Position numbers and translations under genes: made by a program. This document shows positions 8,597 through 17,670 of a stretch of DNA of 64,000 bases, in pieces. Numbering within the stretch: position 1 is the stretch's first letter; the number at the start of each line of letters is the position of its first letter. This DNA comes from Parvibaculum sp. (GTDB lineage Bacteria; Pseudomonadota; Alphaproteobacteria; Parvibaculales; Parvibaculaceae): positions 186,001-250,000 of the forward strand of contig NZ_JAUSBV010000005.1 in the NCBI RefSeq assembly GCF_030651915.1, in the 5' to 3' direction. Under the pieces are notes generated by a model. The model was not told the origin of the DNA. It saw only the letters and a list, made by a program, of their open reading frames with translations, and did not search any database.

Positions 8597-9961
8597 ATGG
8601 CCCGCGCGAATGCGTGGACTGGCCTCGGGGAAACCGGCGGACCGACCATGGGCGACACAACGCTCGTCAATCTGGCTACAGTCGGCAGCGACGAGCTGCA
8701 GGCAATGTCGGTCGCTGCTTTCACGTCTGGTCTCGAATCCATGTCCGGGGATGCAATCGCGCGCTTCCGGCGAATGCGCAGGCTCAGCGCCAACCATCGC
8801 CAGGCGCTCGAAAAATATCTCGTCGCACATCCCGAGAAGCGGCCGGGCCAATCAGGTGCGGCGGCCCCGGACGTTGAGGAGAAAACCGGCGTCAAGCCAG
8901 TCCGACCGAAAGAATCCGGTCTTGTCATGGAATTCCTGCTCCGGATCATTGCCTGGTGGGAAGGTATGGATACCGACGATGTTGCTCGGGCCAAGGGCAT
9001 CGCACGACGGAAAAAGAAGAAGAAAAAGAAGAAAGTCCCGGCGGTGCCCGCACCGAAGCCGCAAGCCATTGCCAAGCCAGCGGTTGCGGCGGCTGTTCCG
9101 GACGAGGTGCCCGAACCGCCGCCGCTCGGCCGCATAGACATTATCCAGAAGCTCTGGGGTGACGGTTTCAGCCTGCCTGGCGGCAGCGAATTCGCAATCA
9201 AACTGGTTCGCCCGCTGACGCTCGAAAAGGGCGCGCTCTATCTCGACCTTGCACCCGGCCTCGGCGGTGCGATGCGCGCGGTCTCCAAGGCCTTCGGCGT
9301 GACGATCAAGGGCCTTGAGGCCGATGCCGAACTCGCCGCGGCCGGACACGAACTCTCCGAACGCGCATCGGTCGCTGCGACTGCCCCCATCATCGCTCGC
9401 CCGGACGGATTTGCAGCCGACGACTTTCAACCACACGGACAGTATGCGGCCATTTTCATGCGCGAAGCGCTCTTTGCCGTTGAAGATCGGGACACCATGT
9501 TCGCGTTCATCGCCGAGGCATTGCGCGACAACGGTTCTCTGATGTTCACCGACTTTGTTCTCGCTAAAGACGAACCCGACAACGACGCAATGATCGTCTG
9601 GGAAAATGCGGAAGCGGCAGCGGTATTTCCATGGACAGAGGCCCAGTATCGGGAAGCACTCGAAACCCAACATTACAAAATCGACAGGATCGACGACCTG
9701 ACCGCCGAATATCTGCCGCTTGTTCATGCTGGATGGCGGCATTTTCACGATTGCCTGCAAAACGCCAAACTTCCGCCCGAAACGGTGGCCATGTTGATGC
9801 GCGAAGGCAATGCATGGCTCGCTCGCAGCCGCGCGCTCGAAACCGGAATGCTACGTCTCCTGCGTGTTCATGCGCTTCACCAACCGGCCGGCACGAGGAC
9901 GCAGGAATCAGCCGGCGACGGGCACGGCGCGGACGCGGAATTGGCCGATGCGCCGCAATGA
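8597..9961 (+). CDS. SAM-dependent methyltransferase-like protein with Lys8 linker
   Basis: A 454-residue protein with a Rossmann methyltransferase fold in its second half. Motif I is LYLDLAPGLGGAMRAV (214-229), followed by an acidic GLEAD strand end and a post-motif region LMFTDFVLA typical of UbiE-like enzymes. The first 200 residues match no methyltransferase domain I recognise. They hold a short helical region, a hydrophobic WW segment around 112-122, then eight consecutive lysines (139-146) and a Pro/Ala-rich linker. The C-terminus is also low complexity. Substrate is unknown. The basic patch could bind nucleic acid or acidic lipid, but that is speculation. The start is uncertain: ATG at 8648 is a good alternative because the GGGGGA before 8597 is too close. 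Confidence 0.65.
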   Translation: MARANAWTGLGETGGPTMGDTTLVNLATVGSDELQAMSVAAFTSGLESMSGDAIARFRRMRRLSANHRQALEKYLVAHPEKRPGQSGAAAPDVEEKTGVKPVRPKESGLVMEFLLRIIAWWEGMDTDDVARAKGIARRKKKKKKKKVPAVPAPKPQAIAKPAVAAAVPDEVPEPPPLGRIDIIQKLWGDGFSLPGGSEFAIKLVRPLTLEKGALYLDLAPGLGGAMRAVSKAFGVTIKGLEADAELAAAGHELSERASVAATAPIIARPDGFAADDFQPHGQYAAIFMREALFAVEDRDTMFAFIAEALRDNGSLMFTDFVLAKDEPDNDAMIVWENAEAAAVFPWTEAQYREALETQHYKIDRIDDLTAEYLPLVHAGWRHFHDCLQNAKLPPETVAMLMREGNAWLARSRALETGMLRLLRVHALHQPAGTRTQESAGDGHGADAELADAPQ

Positions 9962-10185
9962 CGACCGAACAGACGGAGCTGCCGAAATGTCGGCGGAACA
10001 AATGATGCGCGATACAAATACCTCGCCGAACCGCGATGCCAATCGTGTCGAACCGATTTTCGACGCGTCCGGTACGCTCCGGCACAACGTGCTCCGCAGG
10101 CTCGGTGCAGCGCGCGGTGAACAAACCGAATGCAGCATCGCGGACACAAATTCGAAATCCACGCGCTAAACCTGCCGATATTTCC

Positions 10186-11055
10186 TCAGTCCAGTTCCAG
10201 ATCGCTGGTCTCTTCCGCCTTGGGATCGAGCGCTCCAGTGCGCATCTTGTGATGACGATAGCGCATCACGGCGATCGGAATGGACACAAGATAGACTGCG
10301 GCGAGCGTCGTGAAGGTCCACCACGGATAACTCAAAATCACGGCGGCGCCGAAGCCGATCAGCAGCAGGATCGGCAACACCATGTCGCGACGGATGCGCA
10401 AGCCCATGCGCTTGCCCGAGAAGGTCGGAATCCGGCTCACCATCAGGAAGGCGACGGCGAGCGCGTGCAGCGCAATAAGAATCGGTACTTCCTTGAGCCA
10501 ATCGACGCCGATAAATGTGAGATAGAGCGGCAGCATCACGAGGCCGGCCGCCGCAGGCGCCGGAACGCCAACAAAATAATTTCCTGTCCAGGCAGGCTTG
10601 TCCGGATCTTCCAGCGCAACATTGAAGCGCGCCAACCGCAGCGCGCAACAAACCGAGAATCCCAGTACCGCAATCCAACCAATGCCACCGATTTCGACCA
10701 GCGACCACAGGTAGAGAACGACCACGGGCGCCACGCCGAAGTTGACGAAATCGGTTAGCGAGTCGAGTTCGGCGCCGAAACGGGTCGACCCCTGGAGCAA
10801 GCGCGCGACACGCCCATCCAGCGCATCGAACACCGACGCAACGATGATGGCGGCGACCGCGATCTCGAAACGGCCTTCGATGGCGAAGCGGATCGCCGTC
10901 AGCCCTGCACAAAGGGCCAGCACGGTCAGCGCATTCGGAATGATTGTGCGAACGGGCAGTTGTGCAAATTGGCGCGCGCGGCGCATGCGCAGGCTCTCTC
11001 CAGCCCGGAAACCGGGGCCTGGACGAGGCTCGAAAGGCGGAATCGGATCGGCCAT
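10186..11055 (-). CDS. pssA: CDP-diacylglycerol--serine O-phosphatidyltransferase
   Basis: This membrane enzyme transfers the phosphatidyl group of CDP-diacylglycerol to serine, the first step towards phosphatidylethanolamine. The CDP-alcohol phosphatidyltransferase signature is intact: DALDGRVARLL, then GAELDSLTDFVNFG with the three catalytic aspartates. About seven hydrophobic helices follow. The 289-residue length and the acidic C-terminus are usual for the alphaproteobacterial type II enzyme. It lies 27 bases downstream of psd on the same strand, so the two consecutive steps of phosphatidylethanolamine synthesis are almost certainly co-transcribed. The 225 bases between this gene's end and the methyltransferase hold no recognisable gene. 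Confidence 0.95.
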   Translation of the reverse strand: MADPIPPFEPRPGPGFRAGESLRMRRARQFAQLPVRTIIPNALTVLALCAGLTAIRFAIEGRFEIAVAAIIVASVFDALDGRVARLLQGSTRFGAELDSLTDFVNFGVAPVVVLYLWSLVEIGGIGWIAVLGFSVCCALRLARFNVALEDPDKPAWTGNYFVGVPAPAAAGLVMLPLYLTFIGVDWLKEVPILIALHALAVAFLMVSRIPTFSGKRMGLRIRRDMVLPILLLIGFGAAVILSYPWWTFTTLAAVYLVSIPIAVMRYRHHKMRTGALDPKAEETSDLELD

Positions 11056-11082
11056 TCCTATCTACTCGCTTTCATCCGCAAC

Positions 11083-11763
11083 TCAGACGTGGTGCGGCTC
11101 CACGGAAATGGAATCGGCAAGAACCGTCTCGCCGCCAATCGATGTCTGCCCGACCGCAACCAGCGGAATTGCGCCCACCGGCAGATAGACATCAAGCCGG
11201 CTACCGAAACGGATGATGCCGAAGCGCTCACCCGCCGCAAGGTCAATGCCTTCGGCCACGTCGCAGACGATGCGGCGCGCCACAAGGCCGGCGATCTGAA
11301 CCACCACGACCTGCTCGCCATCGGCGCGTTCGATTACCAGAGAATTGCGCTCGTTGGCGTCACTGGCCTTGTCGAGATCGGCATTGAGGAAAAGACCCGG
11401 CCGGTAGGCGACGCGCTTGACCTTGCCGGCAACCGGTGCGCGGTTCACATGGCAATTGAACACGTTCATGAAGATGCTGATGCGGGTGCGTGTCATGTCG
11501 CCGAGACCGAGTTCCTCGGGCGGCGACGCCTCCGTAATCATGTTGACGACACCATCGGCGGGGCTGATGACCAGCCCTTCACGCGACGGCGTCACGCGAT
11601 CGGGATCGCGGAAGAAATAAAGGCACCAGAGCGTCAGAACAACGCCGATCCAGCCCAGCGGGTTCCAGATCAGGAACAGAATGATCGTCGCGGCGGCAAA
11701 GATGATGACCCAGCGATGGCCTTCTTTGTGGATGGGCGTCAGGATCGAAGTCAGGCTGTCCAT
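11083..11763 (-). CDS. psd: phosphatidylserine decarboxylase proenzyme
   Basis: Converts phosphatidylserine to phosphatidylethanolamine at the inner membrane, using a pyruvoyl group made by self-cleavage of the proenzyme. This is the short (226-residue) PSD form of alphaproteobacteria and archaea. The cleavage site is the [11 protein letters not shown] motif, with S188 becoming the pyruvoyl residue, in place of the LGST of the long enterobacterial form. A hydrophobic hairpin at about 18-48 anchors it. The reading frame continues upstream to 11967, but only the ATG at 11763 gives a family-like N-terminus ([15 protein letters not shown]) and has AGGA upstream. It starts 68 bases after the ABC exporter gene and heads the psd-pssA pair. 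Confidence 0.95.
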   Translation of the reverse strand: MDSLTSILTPIHKEGHRWVIIFAAATIILFLIWNPLGWIGVVLTLWCLYFFRDPDRVTPSREGLVISPADGVVNMITEASPPEELGLGDMTRTRISIFMNVFNCHVNRAPVAGKVKRVAYRPGLFLNADLDKASDANERNSLVIERADGEQVVVVQIAGLVARRIVCDVAEGIDLAAGERFGIIRFGSRLDVYLPVGAIPLVAVGQTSIGGETVLADSISVEPHHV

Positions 11764-11831
11764 GTCGGTCTTTCTGTCCTGGTTGGGCAATAGTTGCGGT
11801 GCGGGCAGTGTAGCCCGCCGGGCCGCCGGGG

Positions 11832-13757
11832 TTAAGGATAACCGGAATCGGCAGCAATCAGGGGTTCTGCAGGCGCAGGTTCGACGATCGGCTCCGGCTC
11901 CCTGTCGCTTGCGGGCATGGTTTCGAGCTTCTGACGGGCAGCGTCGGCCTCGCGCTGGCGATCCCACATCGCCGCATAGATTCCGCCTTTTGCCAGCAGG
12001 TCATCGTGACGGCCGCGCTCCATCACCCTGCCCTGTTCCAGCACCAGAATCTCGTCGGCGTCGATGACCGTCGAGAGGCGATGGGCAATGATCAGCGTGG
12101 TACGATTTTCGGAAATGCCCTTCAACGCCGTCTGGATTTCCTTTTCGGTGTGGGTGTCGAGTGCCGAAGTGGCCTCGTCCAGCAGCAGGATCGGCGGATT
12201 TTTGAGGATTGTGCGGGCGATGGCGACGCGCTGCTTTTCGCCGCCAGACAGCTTCAGTCCGCGCTCGCCAACCCGCGTGTCATAGCCTTTCGGCAGACGC
12301 TCGATGAAGCCGGCGATCTGGGCCAGCCGCGCCGCTTCTTCCACTTCGGCATCGCTCGCGTCGGGGCGGCCATAGCGGATGTTGTAGCGGATGGTGTCGT
12401 TGAAGAGCACCGTATCTTGCGGAACCATGCCGATGGCGGCGCGCAAGGAGGCTTGCGTCACCCCGCGAATGTCCTGTCCGTCGATGCGGACGCTGCCTTC
12501 GGCGATGTCGTAAAAACGATAGAGGATGCGCGAGATCGTCGACTTTCCGGCGCCCGAGGGGCCGACGATGGCCAATGTTCGGCCCGCGGGCACGCGAAAC
12601 GAAACGTCGTCGAGAATGCGCCGGTCCGGATCGTAGAAAAAGCCGACATTCTCGAAAACCAGTTCGCCGCCTCTCACGTCGAGCGATCGCGCATCGGCGG
12701 CATCGCTTATTTCCGGCGGCACCTGCAGCAGGTCGAACATGGTCTCCATGTCGATCAGCGCCTGACGGATTTCGCGATAGACCGTGCCGAGGAGATTGAG
12801 CGGCTGATAGAGTTGGATCAAATAAGCGTTGACCATGACGAAAGAGCCGACGGTCAGGATGCCGGTGGCGACGCCTTGGGCGGCCATCAGCATCAGCGCC
12901 GCGAGGCCGGCGGTGAAGATCAGCGTCTGGCCGGTGTTGAGCAACGAGAGCGACGTGGTGGTCTTGACCGCGGCATGCTCATAGCCCGCCATCGAACGGT
13001 CGAAGCGCCGCGCCTCGTGGTCTTCGTTGCCGAAATACTTGACCGTTTCGTAGTTGAGCAAGCTGTCCACGGCCTTGGTGTTGGCTTCGGTATCGAGGTC
13101 GTTCATCTGGCGGCGGAAGCGCGTGCGCCACTCTGTCACGGCAAAGGTGAAAATCATGTAGACGATGACGGTCACGGCGGTAACGACCGCGTACCAGATG
13201 TCGAAAGCATAAGCGAGGATGATGCAGACGAGGATAAGTTCGATGATCGTCGGCACGATGTTGAACAGAGAGAAGCGCAGCAGGAAGTCGATGCCCTTGG
13301 TGCCGCGCTCGATAACGCGCGACAAACCGCCGGTGCGACGTTCGAGATGAAAGCGCAGCGAAAGCGCGTGGAGGTGGCGGAAAGTCTCCACCGCAAGCTC
13401 GCGCACCGCATTTTGCCCGACCTTGGCGAATACCGCGTCGCGGAGCTGGGCCAGTGCCACCATCAGAATGCGGCCGACGCCATAGGCGACGATCAGGGCA
13501 ACGGGAACGATGACGGCAGCGGCGGCGGCCGTTTCCGGCGACAGGCGGTCGACGGCTTCCTTGTAAAGAAAGGGTACGTAGACGGTGACAGCCTTGGCGC
13601 CAATCAGCGCGACCATCGCCACGACGACGCGGGTGTGCAGGTCCCTGCGGCCGGCCGGCCAGAGGCGCGGCAGCACCGAGGCGAGCGTCCACCAATGGCC
13701 GCGCGGGACCAGCGGCGGGGGGCCGCTTTCCGCGGCGCGGGCGAAGTGTCTGGACAT
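11832..13757 (-). CDS. Atm1/HMT1-type ABC exporter (fused TM and ATPase domains)
   Basis: A homodimeric inner-membrane ABC exporter of the Atm1/ABCB6-7 family, which exports glutathione-linked sulfur species or metal complexes. Six helices span residues 42 to 330. The stretch [18 protein letters not shown] (231-248) is a strong family signature and includes residues that line the glutathione pocket. The ATPase has Walker [10 protein letters not shown] (399-407), signature LSGGEKQR, Walker [13 protein letters not shown] and an H-loop AHRLSTV. Length (641) is normal; the C-terminal 40 residues are a low-complexity Glu/Pro tail. It precedes psd-pssA on the same strand and may be co-transcribed, without an obvious functional link. 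Confidence 0.92.
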   Translation of the reverse strand: MSRHFARAAESGPPPLVPRGHWWTLASVLPRLWPAGRRDLHTRVVVAMVALIGAKAVTVYVPFLYKEAVDRLSPETAAAAAVIVPVALIVAYGVGRILMVALAQLRDAVFAKVGQNAVRELAVETFRHLHALSLRFHLERRTGGLSRVIERGTKGIDFLLRFSLFNIVPTIIELILVCIILAYAFDIWYAVVTAVTVIVYMIFTFAVTEWRTRFRRQMNDLDTEANTKAVDSLLNYETVKYFGNEDHEARRFDRSMAGYEHAAVKTTTSLSLLNTGQTLIFTAGLAALMLMAAQGVATGILTVGSFVMVNAYLIQLYQPLNLLGTVYREIRQALIDMETMFDLLQVPPEISDAADARSLDVRGGELVFENVGFFYDPDRRILDDVSFRVPAGRTLAIVGPSGAGKSTISRILYRFYDIAEGSVRIDGQDIRGVTQASLRAAIGMVPQDTVLFNDTIRYNIRYGRPDASDAEVEEAARLAQIAGFIERLPKGYDTRVGERGLKLSGGEKQRVAIARTILKNPPILLLDEATSALDTHTEKEIQTALKGISENRTTLIIAHRLSTVIDADEILVLEQGRVMERGRHDDLLAKGGIYAAMWDRQREADAARQKLETMPASDREPEPIVEPAPAEPLIAADSGYP

Positions 13758-13814
13758 CGGGACCGAGGGTCTCCGGTTTTGCGGCCTTCGGCAAGCCGCA
13801 CGCCTCCATGAAGA

Positions 13815-13841
13815 CGCCCCGCCCGGAACCCGGACGGGGCG
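13815..13841. terminator. GC-rich hairpin between LysM gene and ABC exporter gene
   Basis: An 11-base-pair stem with one C-A mismatch and an AAC loop (CGCCCCG-C-CCGG against CCGG-A-CGGGGCG). It lies just past the 3' end of the LysM gene. The T-rich tail (ACTTTCTCT) is on the plus-strand side, so as a minus-strand terminator it would be weak. Confidence 0.35.
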
Positions 13842-13889
13842 ACTTTCTCTACTCTAGATAAGCGTCTTTTCCCGAATGGCAACAGGCGT

Positions 13890-14858
13890 TTAGCGGGTGT
13901 CGGACGGCGTGGCGAAGATCTGCCCCGGATAGATCAGGTCCGGATCGCGGATCTGGTCCTTGTTGGCCTCGTAGATGACCGTGTAGCGGAAGCCCGAGCC
14001 ATAGAGGCGGCGGGCGATGTTCCAAAGGTTGTTGCCCGGCTGGATGACAACCTTGCCGTCCTTGAGCGCGGCAATGACCGCCAGCGGCTCGCCGCGTTCG
14101 AAGGGCACCTCGACGCGGCCGACAACGCGGCCCTCGTCGTCGAGCTGATCGACGCGCAGGGCATATTGGCCGGGCGCGATTTCGACATCGGGGCGCAGTT
14201 CCCAGCGGCCGGTGGGATCGGTCGTGGTCTGGCCGACGGGATCGCCGCCGACATAGACGCGGACCGTGGCGCCGGCATCGGCGCGGCCGGCGATGATCAG
14301 ATTGCCGTTTTCGTCGTAATCGACGGTCTCGAGGATCAGGCTGCCGGCATCGGCGGGGACGCCCGGCCCTTGCAGCACAATGCTTGCCTTGCCGGGCTCG
14401 CTGCGGACGACGAGGGCCGGTTTGTCGGGCTGGTCGGGCACGACGACCGAGACGACCTGCAGGGAATCCCTTGTGCTGCCGTCCGGATTGATGGCGGTCA
14501 GGGTCAGTTCGACCGTGCCGGGTTGAAGCGGCTCATCAAGGACGGCAACCCATTCGCCGCGCGTATCGGCGGTGGTTTCGGCAACCACTTCGCCATTGGC
14601 CTTGAGCTGGATGCGGGCGCCGGGAAGGGCGCGGCCGGCGGCCAGCGTGGCGCCGTCGCGCTCGACGCGGACGATGTCGAATGTGGGGATGGCGGGGTCG
14701 GCTGCTTCGTCGAAAACATCAACATCTTCAGGGACTTGATCCTCGACCGCGAGATCGGATGGCGCCGGTACGCCGTCGCCGCGCAGGAAGTACCAGTAGC
14801 CTGCGGCCAGAAGCGCAAGGGCCACCACCAAGGCACCGACGATCGCTCCGAGTTTCAT
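13890..14858 (-). CDS. LysM domain protein with N-terminal membrane anchor
   Basis: A 322-residue envelope protein that should bind peptidoglycan. It has an uncleaved-looking N-terminal hydrophobic helix (residues 5-26), an acidic linker, two or three Ig-like or carboxypeptidase-regulatory-like beta repeats containing paired GATLAAGRALPGARI and RADAGATVRVYVGG motifs, and a C-terminal LysM (about 270-320) with QPGNNLWNIARRLYGSG and a YPGQIFATP end. This architecture is widespread in alphaproteobacteria and the protein is usually annotated only as a LysM peptidoglycan-binding protein. It is divergent from the LOG gene, and the 144 bases between them should hold both promoters. Confidence 0.85.
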   Translation of the reverse strand: MKLGAIVGALVVALALLAAGYWYFLRGDGVPAPSDLAVEDQVPEDVDVFDEAADPAIPTFDIVRVERDGATLAAGRALPGARIQLKANGEVVAETTADTRGEWVAVLDEPLQPGTVELTLTAINPDGSTRDSLQVVSVVVPDQPDKPALVVRSEPGKASIVLQGPGVPADAGSLILETVDYDENGNLIIAGRADAGATVRVYVGGDPVGQTTTDPTGRWELRPDVEIAPGQYALRVDQLDDEGRVVGRVEVPFERGEPLAVIAALKDGKVVIQPGNNLWNIARRLYGSGFRYTVIYEANKDQIRDPDLIYPGQIFATPSDTR

Positions 14859-15002
14859 TGTCCTGTTTCCTTACCCGTTGGAGTGCGTGCCGAAATGAGG
14901 CGACAATCCTGCTGCGCACAGTCTATCGCCTACCTTGCAAATACGGCACCAATGTGAATGCTCCGCATCAAATAACTCAACAAGGAAAAAGGCTTAACGC
15001 AG

Positions 15003-15551
15003 ATGAAACTCGAAAGCCTGTGCGTTTATTGCGGCTCCGGCATCGGCCGCGAGCCCCGATTCATGGCGGCGGCGGAAGGCTTTGGGCGGCTGATGGCCAA
15101 GGCCGAGGTGCGGCTGATCTATGGTGGCGGCGGCGTCGGGCTGATGGGCGCGGTGGCCCGCTCGGCGCTGGCCGAGGGCGGGCAAGTCACGGGAATCATT
15201 CCGAAATTCCTGACCGAGATCGAGGTGCAGCTCGACGATGTCAGCGAGCTGATCGTCACCGACAGCATGCATGCGCGCAAACAGCTGATGTTCGAGCGTT
15301 CGCAGGGTTTCGTCGCCCTGCCCGGCGGCATCGGCACGCTGGAGGAAACGGTCGAGATGCTGACCTGGGCGCAGCTCGGGCGGCACAGCTATCCCATTGT
15401 GATTGCTAATCTAAACGGTTTCTGGGACCCGCTGATCGAATTGCTCGACCACATCATCAAGACCGGATTTGCGCGCTCCGACATCCGCAGAATCTATTCG
15501 GTGGTCGACCGCATCGAGGACATTCTGCCGCGCATCGAGGCAGCGCTGTGA
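15003..15551 (+). CDS. LOG-family TIGR00730 Rossmann-fold protein
   Basis: A LOG-family protein, probably a nucleoside-5'-monophosphate phosphoribohydrolase of the kind that releases cytokinin-type free bases from N6-modified AMP. The diagnostic PGGIGTLEE motif is present at about 103-111, together with the upstream GSGIG and YGGGGVGLMG nucleotide loops. The length of 182 residues is normal. In bacteria the physiological substrate is often unknown. The gene is alone on its strand; 18 bases after the stop begins the triple CTGTCA repeat described separately. Confidence 0.88.
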   Translation: MKLESLCVYCGSGIGREPRFMAAAEGFGRLMAKAEVRLIYGGGGVGLMGAVARSALAEGGQVTGIIPKFLTEIEVQLDDVSELIVTDSMHARKQLMFERSQGFVALPGGIGTLEETVEMLTWAQLGRHSYPIVIANLNGFWDPLIELLDHIIKTGFARSDIRRIYSVVDRIEDILPRIEAAL

Positions 15552-15568
15552 ACAGCGTTACCCCCCCT

Positions 15569-15601
15569 CTGTCACAAAACTGTCAAAAAACTGTCACAAA
15601 T
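15569..15601 (+). promoter_or_regulatory. triple Pho-box-like direct repeat
   Basis: Three heptamers, CTGTCAC, CTGTCAA and CTGTCAC, start at 15569, 15580 and 15591. Each is followed by an A/T tetramer (AAAA, AAAA, AAAT), giving an exact 11-base period. This is the architecture of a PhoB-binding Pho box (two or more CTGTCAT-type heptamers separated by four A/T bases). Read on the plus strand it points to a stretch without a convincing gene. Confidence 0.6.
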
Positions 15602-15871
15602 CACGCCGCCGGTTCGCGCGCGGACCGCTTGCCGTTCAGCCCTGAGCGGCACGGATGGGCGATGCCGGAACTTATCCCCGGTTTGCGAAAGCGGCTGCCG
15701 ACTCGCGCAGCACGTCTGTGGAATTCACACTGCCGCCGCCAGGACAATTTTGAATGACGTCCTGATCACGTAAATCAGTTCACGGTCACCAACGCCGTTC
15801 GGTGGATGGTCGCCCGCGTCATCCCGGTGACGTCGGGCGCAACCGCCGGCTACATTTCCGAACCGTTTCGC
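15602..15871. other. intergenic stretch without a convincing gene
   Basis: Between the Pho-box-like array and the 3' end of the FAH-family gene I see no family-supported reading frame. A possible short plus-strand frame to 15757 has no recognisable domain. A small stem CAGGAC/GTCCTG occurs at 15740-15764. The region could hold a small RNA, but nothing in the sequence proves it. Confidence 0.4.
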
Positions 15872-16705
15872 TCAGAACTGACCGAGCGCGACACGGCGCA
15901 CCGCGTCGGTGTCGGTCGGTTTGTGACCGACATCATGCGTCGGCGCCGGCACCTCCTGAACGGTGTTCGAGATGCGTCCAATGCCCGTCACTTCGACCTC
16001 GACGACATCGCCGATATTCATCGGACGCGAATTAGCGGGCGTGCCGGTGAGCACGATGTCGCCGGGCAGGAATGTGATGTGGCGGGAGAGATCGGCGAAG
16101 ATGTAGTCGATCGGGAAGGTCATCTCGCTGACCGGTCCGTCCTGCACCACCTTGCCGTTGATATAAGTGCGCACGCTCTCTTTCCGGATATCGACGCCAC
16201 GGACAATGCCGGGTCCGACGGGACAGAAACCGTCCTGGCCCTTGACGCGCAGCATCGAGCCCGCATCGGTATCGCGGAAATCCTGCGCGCCGACATCGTT
16301 GGCGGGCGCGAAGCCTGCCAGGTGATCCCAGACATCGGCCGGCGCGACATTGCGCATGGGCTTGCCGACAATGGCCGCGATCTCGCCTTCATAGTTGAGA
16401 TACTGACAATCGGCGGGCCGGTTGAGGAAGCCGCGATGCGAATTGAGCGTCGTCAGCGGCTTCTGGAAATAGGTCGGCGTGACAAGCGGCGGCGCCTTGA
16501 ACTCGACGCGGCGGGAATCGTAGTTCAGATGGATGCAGATGATCTTGGTGGGATCGCAGGGCGGCAGATAGGTCGCACTCGCTTCATCGACCAGCCTTCC
16601 GTCGCCAAGCCGCAGCTTGCCGCCCTCCGCCGGCTTCACCCAGGTGGGCGTTCCCTGATGCAGAATACGCCGCCATTCCTCGCGCGGACCTTCCAGAACC
16701 GACAT
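15872..16705 (-). CDS. fumarylacetoacetate hydrolase (FAH) family protein
   Basis: A cytosolic FAH-fold enzyme. Family members act as hydrolase, decarboxylase, isomerase or hydratase on beta-diketo or oxo-diacid intermediates of aromatic breakdown. Metal-binding acids are visible in NYEGEIAAIVGK (E..E) and ANDVGAQDF, and the C-terminal LTGTPANSRPMNIGDVVEVEV is a family hallmark. The 277-residue length fits a single-domain HpaG-like or acylpyruvase-like member. As last gene of the monooxygenase operon, 49 bases after the dioxygenase gene, it most likely isomerises or decarboxylates the dicarboxylate made by the preceding aldehyde dehydrogenase. The exact reaction cannot be assigned from sequence. 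Confidence 0.85.
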   Translation of the reverse strand: MSVLEGPREEWRRILHQGTPTWVKPAEGGKLRLGDGRLVDEASATYLPPCDPTKIICIHLNYDSRRVEFKAPPLVTPTYFQKPLTTLNSHRGFLNRPADCQYLNYEGEIAAIVGKPMRNVAPADVWDHLAGFAPANDVGAQDFRDTDAGSMLRVKGQDGFCPVGPGIVRGVDIRKESVRTYINGKVVQDGPVSEMTFPIDYIFADLSRHITFLPGDIVLTGTPANSRPMNIGDVVEVEVTGIGRISNTVQEVPAPTHDVGHKPTDTDAVRRVALGQF

Positions 16706-16754
16706 GCTTCTTCTCCCTGCCTGTTTTATGCGTGGCGTGGCGCCGACCTTCCGG

Positions 16755-17657
16755 TCAGACCTCCATCAGCCCCTTTTTCATGACCTGCTCGTTCTGTTCG
16801 TGGCCATAGGTGTCGCGCTGGTAATATTCCGATTGATGCGTCGCTTCGCGTGCGCCCCAGCCCACTTCGCACATCCAGCCGGACGGATTGAGGAAGTAGA
16901 AGGAGTACATGTGATCGTTCGCGTGCCGGCCCGGCATCATGGTGATGGGGATGCCCGCCTGGCGGACGATCTCATAGGTGAGGCCGACATCGTCCAGATT
17001 GTCGACCTCGATCATCAGATGATTGATGCGCTTTTCGCCGGGCGGGCCGAAAGCCACCGTGTGGTCGCGCGCATTGCAATGCATGAACATCAGGTCGAAC
17101 GGCTTGTCGAGGCCGGGGAACGGAATGCGGTATTCGATGCCGCCGCGCATACCGAGCAGCTTGTAGAACTCGTAGGTTTTCTCGAAGCCGACCGTTTCCT
17201 TCTGGATCAGGTGGCCGAGCCCACCCTCGCCGGTCTTGAAGCGGCCATGCATGCGGCGGCCGGGATGGAAGGGCTTGTCGGCCTGCACCTGGGGTCCATG
17301 GAAAATCTCGATCGGAAAGCCGCTCGCATCCTTGAGTTTCATGATCTCGAGAACGCGGCGGTCCGCCGCTTCTTCATAAGTGCCGATCCGCACGTCGATA
17401 CCGGCATTGACGAGTTTTCGGTGCATCTCGCGGAACTCCTCGACGCCGGCAACGCGGAAGCCGAGATAGTTCAAATCGTCCGTTCCATCCTCTTCGAGAA
17501 TGAGGCGGTGATGCCAGTAATCCATCCGCAGATAGCAGCGGCCGGGCTCTCCCTCATCCACGACTTCAAGCGCCAGGATATTGGCGGCGTAATCCTTCCA
17601 CTCCTTGAGGCTTTTGACCCCGAGGCCCATATAGCCGAGCTCTGTTACCTGAACCAT
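16755..17657 (-). CDS. type I extradiol ring-cleavage dioxygenase (VOC fold)
   Basis: An Fe(II)-dependent enzyme that cleaves a catechol next to its hydroxyls to give a yellow semialdehyde. The two-module vicinal-oxygen-chelate fold of 300 residues carries the full ligand set in the C-terminal module: H149 (GLGHLI), H213 (INHLMIEV) and E264 (MCEVGW). Second-sphere residues equivalent to those of BphC also appear: H199, H245 in GRHANDHM, and Y254. The closest known pattern is BphC/HsaC (bulky catechols), not the LigB-type HpaD of the enterobacterial homoprotocatechuate pathway. It lies 13 bases downstream of the aldehyde dehydrogenase gene in the same operon. Confidence 0.9.
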   Translation of the reverse strand: MVQVTELGYMGLGVKSLKEWKDYAANILALEVVDEGEPGRCYLRMDYWHHRLILEEDGTDDLNYLGFRVAGVEEFREMHRKLVNAGIDVRIGTYEEAADRRVLEIMKLKDASGFPIEIFHGPQVQADKPFHPGRRMHGRFKTGEGGLGHLIQKETVGFEKTYEFYKLLGMRGGIEYRIPFPGLDKPFDLMFMHCNARDHTVAFGPPGEKRINHLMIEVDNLDDVGLTYEIVRQAGIPITMMPGRHANDHMYSFYFLNPSGWMCEVGWGAREATHQSEYYQRDTYGHEQNEQVMKKGLMEV

Positions 17658-17670
17658 TTTCTGCGCTCCC

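Noticed and set aside
12006-13811. Long plus-strand open frame opposite the ABC exporter
   Set aside because: The minus strand carries every ABC motif in order; the antisense frame shows none and is the usual GC-skew shadow.
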